This document shows positions 14,805 through 18,746 of a DNA stretch of 21,307 nt, one piece after another. The translations under genes and the position numbers were made by a program. Source of the DNA: F23-B02 sp963610045 (GTDB lineage: Bacteria; Bacillota; Clostridia; Oscillospirales; Oscillospiraceae); NCBI GenBank assembly GCA_963610045.1, contig CAVDMS010000025.1:1-21307 (forward strand), in the 5' to 3' direction. The stretch's first letter is position 1. The number at the start of each line of letters is the position of its first letter. Under the pieces are notes generated by a model. The model saw nothing but the letters and a program-made list of their open reading frames with translations, did not search any database and was not told the DNA's origin.

Positions 14805-16576
14805 TGAGTCACAAACCTTATAAGGGCTTTGAGCCTAAGTGGGTGGATACCCCCGCACCGCAGGACAGCTACCGCTCCATATTCCGTTGGGGCGACCCCG
14901 AATTTTTCAAGTACCCCAAGGAATCGCTGTATAAGATGATGAAGGAAGTCTTTAAGCTCACCGACGATGACTTTAAAGAGTATTCCGACGACATCGGCTT
15001 TGACAAGGTCGAGCTTCCCAACAACCCCGTGCAGCTTGCACAGGAGCATCTTGATGCGCTTCGTGAGATCGTGGGGGAGGAGGGCTTCTCCGTCTCGGAT
15101 TACGACCGCCTTTCCGTCGCCTACGGCTTCACCGCATACGACATTCTGCGTCTGCGTCACAAGATCATAGACTCCGTGCCGGACGTCGTGCTTTACCCCG
15201 ACACCACGGAGCAGGTGGAAAAGATCGTCGCATATGCGACCGAGCATTCCATCCCTCTGTACGTCTACGGCGGCGGCAGCTCCGTCACGAGAGGCGTCGA
15301 GCCTGTAAAGGGCGGCATCAGCCTCGATATGCGCCGCCGCTTCAACAAGGTCATATCCTTTAACGAGATCGACCAGACCATCACCGTTCAGGCGGGTATG
15401 TCGGGTCCCGATCTCGAAAAGACCCTGCAAAGCGCACCCGAGCTCTTCGGCGCAAAGCGTCAGTACACCTGCGGACACTTCCCGCAGAGCTTTGAATACT
15501 CCTCCGTCGGCGGTTGGACCGTCACGAGGGGAGCGGGACAGAACAGCACCTACTACGGCTGCATCGCCGACATCGTGCTTTCTCAGAAGTACGCCACCCC
15601 CATCGGCACGATTCAGACCAGCCACTATCCCAGAGAGGCGTGCGGACCCGACCTAAATCAGATAATGATGGGTTCCGAAGGCACCTTCGGCGTTCTGACC
15701 GAGGTCACGCTGAAGATATTCCGTTGGATGCCCGAAAACCGCAAGCGCTTCAGCTACATCTTCAAGACTTGGGACGACGCTATGAAGGCTGCAAGGGAAA
15801 TGATGCAGCACGAGTGCGGCTACTCCTCCGTGTTCAGACTCTCCGACCAGGAGGAGACGAGCATGATGCTCCGTCTGTACAACGTGGACGACACTCCGCT
15901 GTATCCGCTGCTTGACAAGCTCGGCTATAAGGACATGGAGCGCTGCCTGTTCCTCGGCTTCACCGACGGCGAAAAGGGCTACTCCAAGAACGTCGCAAAG
16001 AACATCCGCAAGATCGCAAGACAGCACGGCGGTCTGCCCCTCACCGGCTACGTCACCAAGAGCTGGGAGAAGGGACGCTTTAACGACCCCTACCTCAGAG
16101 ATACGCTCATGGACTTCGGCATCACCACCGATACGCTCGAATGTACCGTCAACTGGTCGAACATGGAGCAGGTGCATTTGGACGTGCGCAAGGTCTGCCA
16201 CGCTCTGCCGAACACCGTCGTCACCACGCACATGAGCCACTGCTATCCGCAGGGCGCAAACCTGTACTTCATCTTCCTCACCAAGATGCAGGACGAGAAG
16301 GCGTTCAAGGCTTACCACACCACGATACTGGATGCCATCCAGCGCTCCGGCGCCTCGATAAGCCACCATCACGGCATCGGCAAGATGTTTGCACCGTGGC
16401 TTGAGGGCTACATCGGCGATAAGGAGTACGGCGTATTTAAGGTGCTGAAGAACTACTTTGACCCGGATTACAACATGAACCCCGGCGGCACGATAGGTCT
16501 TGACCTCATGCCGGAGGAGAAGAAATTTGACAGACAGTACACCGATTACTTAAAGCAGGACAAATTCGATAAGTAA
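14804..16576 (+). CDS. FAD-binding oxidase of the alkyl-DHAP-synthase/YgcU superfamily (590 aa)
   Basis: This is a PCMH-type flavoprotein related to alkylglycerone-phosphate synthase and GlcD. The FAD domain starts near 125 with PDVVLYPDTTEQV. It includes the pyrophosphate loop YGGGSSVTRG (155-164), HFPQSFEYSSVGGW and MGSEGTFGVLTEVTL. Positions used by AGPS appear kept: FRLSD with R345, SHCY with Y481, and the His triad H521-H523 in SISHHHGIGK. The C-terminus YFDPDYNMNPGG is typical. About 120 residues before the FAD domain, including FRWGDPEFF, resemble the AGPS N-terminal region. No signal peptide or membrane segment is seen. It could make a flavin-DHAP adduct and alkyl-DHAP, or oxidise an unknown hydroxy-compound as YgcU-like proteins might. 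Last gene of the operon, with a 1-nt overlap (TAATG) from the kinase. Confidence 0.88.
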   Translation: MSHKPYKGFEPKWVDTPAPQDSYRSIFRWGDPEFFKYPKESLYKMMKEVFKLTDDDFKEYSDDIGFDKVELPNNPVQLAQEHLDALREIVGEEGFSVSDYDRLSVAYGFTAYDILRLRHKIIDSVPDVVLYPDTTEQVEKIVAYATEHSIPLYVYGGGSSVTRGVEPVKGGISLDMRRRFNKVISFNEIDQTITVQAGMSGPDLEKTLQSAPELFGAKRQYTCGHFPQSFEYSSVGGWTVTRGAGQNSTYYGCIADIVLSQKYATPIGTIQTSHYPREACGPDLNQIMMGSEGTFGVLTEVTLKIFRWMPENRKRFSYIFKTWDDAMKAAREMMQHECGYSSVFRLSDQEETSMMLRLYNVDDTPLYPLLDKLGYKDMERCLFLGFTDGEKGYSKNVAKNIRKIARQHGGLPLTGYVTKSWEKGRFNDPYLRDTLMDFGITTDTLECTVNWSNMEQVHLDVRKVCHALPNTVVTTHMSHCYPQGANLYFIFLTKMQDEKAFKAYHTTILDAIQRSGASISHHHGIGKMFAPWLEGYIGDKEYGVFKVLKNYFDPDYNMNPGGTIGLDLMPEEKKFDRQYTDYLKQDKFDK

Positions 16577-16579
16577 GAT

Positions 16580-16620
16580 AAAAGCAAAAAGCACCGCTAT
16601 TGCGGTGCTTTTTGCTTTTT
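16580..16620 (+). terminator. Terminator of the five-gene operon
   Basis: A perfect 18-bp stem (16580-16597 with 16602-16619) has a TATT loop and a T-rich right arm. It starts three bases past the last stop codon. Confidence 0.93.
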
Positions 16621-16632
16621 GGATTAAAACTA

Positions 16633-16661
16633 TTGACATTCTATTAGAATTCTAATAGAAT
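16633..16661 (+). promoter_or_regulatory. Strong promoter of the small putative regulator gene
   Basis: A consensus TTGACA (16633-16638) lies 17 nt from TAGAAT (16656-16661). It drives the gene starting at GTG 16690, whose ribosome site AGGAGGG lies at 16674-16680. Confidence 0.85.
16638..16661. promoter_or_regulatory. Perfect 24-bp palindromic operator covering the promoter
   Basis: The half-site ATTCTATTAGAA (16638-16649) is followed directly by its exact reverse complement (16650-16661). The palindrome starts at the last base of the -35, fills the spacer and ends at the last base of the -10, so any bound dimer would exclude RNA polymerase. There is no T tract after it, so it is not a terminator. 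The likely binder is the product of the downstream gene. Confidence 0.75.
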
Positions 16662-16689
16662 TGCATAGAGAAAAGGAGGGGGGGCAATT

Positions 16690-17040
16690 GTGGATTACGA
16701 TAAAATAATACTGGAGCTGCTATCCCGTATTCAGACGCTTGAGGATCAAATGTCTGTTCTTATGCAAGACCGACAGAACGCTCAGGAGGCAAAGAAAAAG
16801 GTGACGATGGACGAAATAAGAGATCACATTATGGGACTGAAAACCGATGCAAGAGCGAAAGGAGAGGAAAGCATCATACTGGTGGCACGGGAGATACACA
16901 ACGAACTCGGTCTGACGCAGCGGTATCCCATGGTATGCAAAGCGATGCGAGACTGTATGCGTGCCGGTGACGAAATATTATTTCAGCCGCCGAAGGAGAA
17001 CTCCTCGACCGTAAAGATTAAGTATTATCTGAAAGGGTAA
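16690..17040 (+). CDS. Small protein with coiled coil and winged-helix-like C-terminal domain (116 aa), putative autoregulator
   Basis: The family cannot be named with certainty. Residues 1-35 (LLSRIQTLEDQMSVLMQ) have heptad-like spacing and probably dimerise. Residues 41-116 read as a compact domain: helix DEIRDHIMGLKTDARAKG, helix SIILVAREIHNELGL, a turn, helix YPMVCKAMRDCM, then a beta hairpin (DEILFQPP ... STVKIKYYL). That order matches a winged helix-turn-helix. I recall similar 'DIHKELGLKNRYPxVCxAM' domains attached to restriction-type proteins, but cannot confirm this. The start is a GTG after AGGAGGG. The gene stands alone between terminators and is preceded by a promoter buried in a perfect palindrome, which fits negative autoregulation. 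DNA binding is an inference. Confidence 0.75.
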   Translation: MDYDKIILELLSRIQTLEDQMSVLMQDRQNAQEAKKKVTMDEIRDHIMGLKTDARAKGEESIILVAREIHNELGLTQRYPMVCKAMRDCMRAGDEILFQPPKENSSTVKIKYYLKG

Positions 17041-17060
17041 TGCATATTTCGGGGCATAGA

Positions 17061-17086
17061 GTGAATAGTGAAAAGTGAATAGTGAA
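17061..17086. repeat. Short direct repeat GTGAATAGTGAA, two copies
   Basis: GTGAATAGTGAA occurs at 17061-17072 and again at 17075-17086, two bases apart, with a third GTGAATA-like partial inside. It lies in the non-coding gap after the small regulator gene. Such GTGAATA-type runs occur between genes in many Clostridia genomes; the function is unknown. Confidence 0.65.
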
Positions 17087-17091
17087 TAAGT

Positions 17092-17129
17092 AAAAAACGG
17101 CAAGCTTCAAAAGAAGCTTGCCGTTTTTT
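17092..17129. terminator. Bidirectional terminator between the small regulator gene and tRNA-Leu
   Basis: A perfect 17-bp stem (17092-17108 with 17113-17129) has an AAAA loop, AAAAAA on the left and TTTTTT on the right. Its right edge abuts the 3' CCA end of the leftward tRNA, so it can end both transcripts. Confidence 0.9.
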
Positions 17130-17213
17130 GGTGCGAGAGAGGAGACTTGAACTCCCACGTCGGTTGACACACGCCCCTCAAACGTGCCTGTCTACCTGTT
17201 CCAGCACTCTCGC
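17129..17213 (-). tRNA. tRNA-Leu (anticodon GAG)
   Basis: On the minus strand a 7-bp acceptor stem GCGAGAG pairs with CTCTCGC, with discriminator A and an encoded CCA (17131-17129). The anticodon stem CACGT/GCGTG encloses the loop TTGAGGG, giving anticodon GAG for CUU/CUC codons. A long variable arm (about 13 nt with a small GTC/GAC stem), characteristic of class II tRNAs such as Leu, and a TTCAAGT T-loop are present. The structure is complete, with no intron or break. Confidence 0.93.
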
Positions 17214-17233
17214 ATGGCCCGAAGGCATGAGTT

Positions 17234-17261
17234 ATTATAGCAGATATGCGGAGAATGTCAA
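17234..17261 (-). promoter_or_regulatory. Promoter of tRNA-Leu
   Basis: On the minus strand, perfect TTGACA (17261-17256) and TATAAT (17239-17234) are separated by 16 nt. It lies directly after the stop codon of the upstream glycosyltransferase gene, with no terminator between, so read-through could add to tRNA supply. Confidence 0.88.
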
Positions 17262-17264
17262 GAG

Positions 17265-18491
17265 CTAATTTTCGCAATTTTTCGTATCGCTGCGTTTTTC
17301 ACCGAAAACTGCGGCGACGGTAAATCCGATATACCCCGCAAAGGCAAACAGCATAAGGCAGCCGGCGACGGCGGGAGGCAGCAGGTAGGCATTGCGCAGG
17401 TACGCTCGATAGCAGAGCAAGGAAGCGCACTGCACGCATACCGCACAGGGTACGGTGCGGGCGTCGAGAAAGCACAGCGCAAGCGCAAGAACGTCGGCGG
17501 CGAAGAAGTAGCGGTCATGCATATGCGGCAGCAAAAACGGGATACCCACAATGAGCAGCAGCGCAAGGTACAGCGTCACCCTGCCGTTTAGCCTGTCGTG
17601 TCGCTTGAGGCTCACGGCGGAGACAAAGACGAGGAGCATGAACGCAAAGGCAAGCGCAACGCCGATCTCCGACCAAAGCGCCGTGTCAAGGGAATCGAAT
17701 ATCGAGTACAGAGACGGCGAATTGTAATTGAGACTGTCGCCTACGGTCGAGGCGTTTGAAACGTATAGCGTCATCGTCTCCGTAAAATCACGCCCCAAAA
17801 GCACGGGCGGCAGAAGGTACAGAACATAAGCAGCGGGGAAGATCGGGAGATGCCGGAGCTTTATGCGCCCGTCTACAAGGAACACAAAGAATATCGGCAT
17901 TATAAACACCGCCTGGAGCTTGAACGCAAGGGAGGCTGCGATGCAGAGCATTGCCCGCACGGGCTTTTCCGAGAGCGCACAGTATATGCCGATAAGTCCG
18001 AAGAAAACGTATATCGAATCGCACTGCCCCCAGTAGGCGCCGTTGAGTACGACCGTCGGCAGCACGAGCGCCGCAAAGAACGACGCAAAGCGTGCTTTGC
18101 GGTTTTCGGTGTACAGCGAAACGAGCTTCAAAACCGACCACGCCAGCAGAACGTCAAACAGCATACTCAGAAGCTTTATGGGGTAAAGCGGCGGCATATC
18201 AAGATAGGAAAACAGAGCGAGGAAATACAGATACGGGGGATTGTAGTTGCCGACGCTCATCGACAGCCCCTCAAAGCCGTAGGTTCGGAAAAAGTCCACC
18301 CAAGGTGCAAGAAACACCTGATAATCCCCGGTTTCATTCGGCAGCAGAGGGATCCTCAGCAGAAATGCGGCCGCAAGCGGCAGCAGAGCAAAAACAAAGG
18401 AGCGGAAGCTGCGGCACAGCCCCTCACGCCAAAGAAGCGCAAGGCTGAGCAGTATCATAAGCATTATTGCGGCGGTCATAAAAATCGTCAT
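17265..18491 (-). CDS. GT-C-type membrane glycosyltransferase, Gpi18-related mannosyltransferase family (408 aa)
   Basis: This is a polytopic membrane protein that probably transfers a sugar from a lipid-phosphate donor on the outer face. It has about ten hydrophobic helices. Family marks are a first-loop acidic residue in TGDYQVFLAPWVDFF (D56), NYNPPYLYFLALF (82-94), YWGQCDSIYVFF (153-164), LAFKLQAVF (188-196) and LLPHMHDRYFFAADVL (320-335), as in the COG5542-like group. The frame opens at 18698, but that would add 69 residues containing the leader terminator and crossing the rpoB promoter. ATG at 18491, nine bases after GGAGG, gives a normal N-terminus with a hydrophobic first helix. It is alone, divergent from rpoB. 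Donor and acceptor are unknown; protein or teichoic-acid glycosylation are options. Confidence 0.85.
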   Translation of the reverse strand: MTIFMTAAIMLMILLSLALLWREGLCRSFRSFVFALLPLAAAFLLRIPLLPNETGDYQVFLAPWVDFFRTYGFEGLSMSVGNYNPPYLYFLALFSYLDMPPLYPIKLLSMLFDVLLAWSVLKLVSLYTENRKARFASFFAALVLPTVVLNGAYWGQCDSIYVFFGLIGIYCALSEKPVRAMLCIAASLAFKLQAVFIMPIFFVFLVDGRIKLRHLPIFPAAYVLYLLPPVLLGRDFTETMTLYVSNASTVGDSLNYNSPSLYSIFDSLDTALWSEIGVALAFAFMLLVFVSAVSLKRHDRLNGRVTLYLALLLIVGIPFLLPHMHDRYFFAADVLALALCFLDARTVPCAVCVQCASLLCYRAYLRNAYLLPPAVAGCLMLFAFAGYIGFTVAAVFGEKRSDTKNCEN

Positions 18492-18511
18492 ATTCGGTAG
18501 CCTCCGGGCGC

Positions 18512-18538
18512 AAAAAAGGGCGGGAGCCACAGCCCGCC
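18512..18538 (-). terminator. Terminator-like hairpin in the leader of the GT-C gene (possible attenuator)
   Basis: On the minus strand GGCGGG (18538-18533) pairs with CCCGCC (18524-18519) across an 8-nt loop and is followed by C and TTTTTT (18517-18512). It sits about 20 nt upstream of the start codon at 18491, between any promoter and the gene. It could attenuate the gene or block antisense transcription away from rpoB. Confidence 0.5.
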
Positions 18539-18569
18539 GCCAAAAAAGCCATAATTCACAAAAATATAC

Positions 18570-18598
18570 TTGACATGGGAATGTACGAATGATAAAAT
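18570..18598 (+). promoter_or_regulatory. Promoter of rpoB
   Basis: TTGACA (18570-18575) and TAAAAT (18593-18598) are 17 nt apart. It predicts a leader of about 140 nt before the rpoB ATG at 18747. Confidence 0.75.
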
Positions 18599-18681
18599 AC
18601 CTTGCTGTGTTATTTTGGAAAAGTAGCGATACACACCCAATCTTTACATCCCAAGTATAGCATGACGAACCCGTAAATACA

Positions 18682-18719
18682 ACACCGGATGCGAACAAAA
18701 TAACAACTCATCCGGGTGT
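18682..18719 (+). other. Hairpin in the rpoB leader RNA
   Basis: ACACCGGATG (18682-18691) pairs with CATCCGGGTGT (18709-18719) with one bulged base and a 17-nt loop. No T tract follows, so it is not a terminator. It ends about 12 nt before the GAAGGAG ribosome site and may influence translation or mRNA stability. Confidence 0.4.
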
Positions 18720-18746
18720 CCAACAATAACGAAGGAGTGAGCGCAA

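Noticed and set aside
15653..16372. 239-codon open frame opposite the AGPS-like gene
   Set aside because: Antisense shadow with the Val/Leu/His-rich composition of reversed codons.
16638..16661. Palindrome as an intrinsic terminator or transposon end
   Set aside because: It is AT-rich with no loop and no following T tract, and it is placed exactly across the promoter hexamers, which fits an operator.
17061..17129. Possible CRISPR-like repeats
   Set aside because: Only two 12-bp copies with a 2-nt gap, no spacers and no cas genes; the adjacent palindrome is a terminator.
18492..18698. 69-residue N-terminal extension of the GT-C glycosyltransferase
   Set aside because: It would span the opposing rpoB promoter and the leader hairpin, lacks homology to the family and has no ribosome site; ATG 18491 has one.
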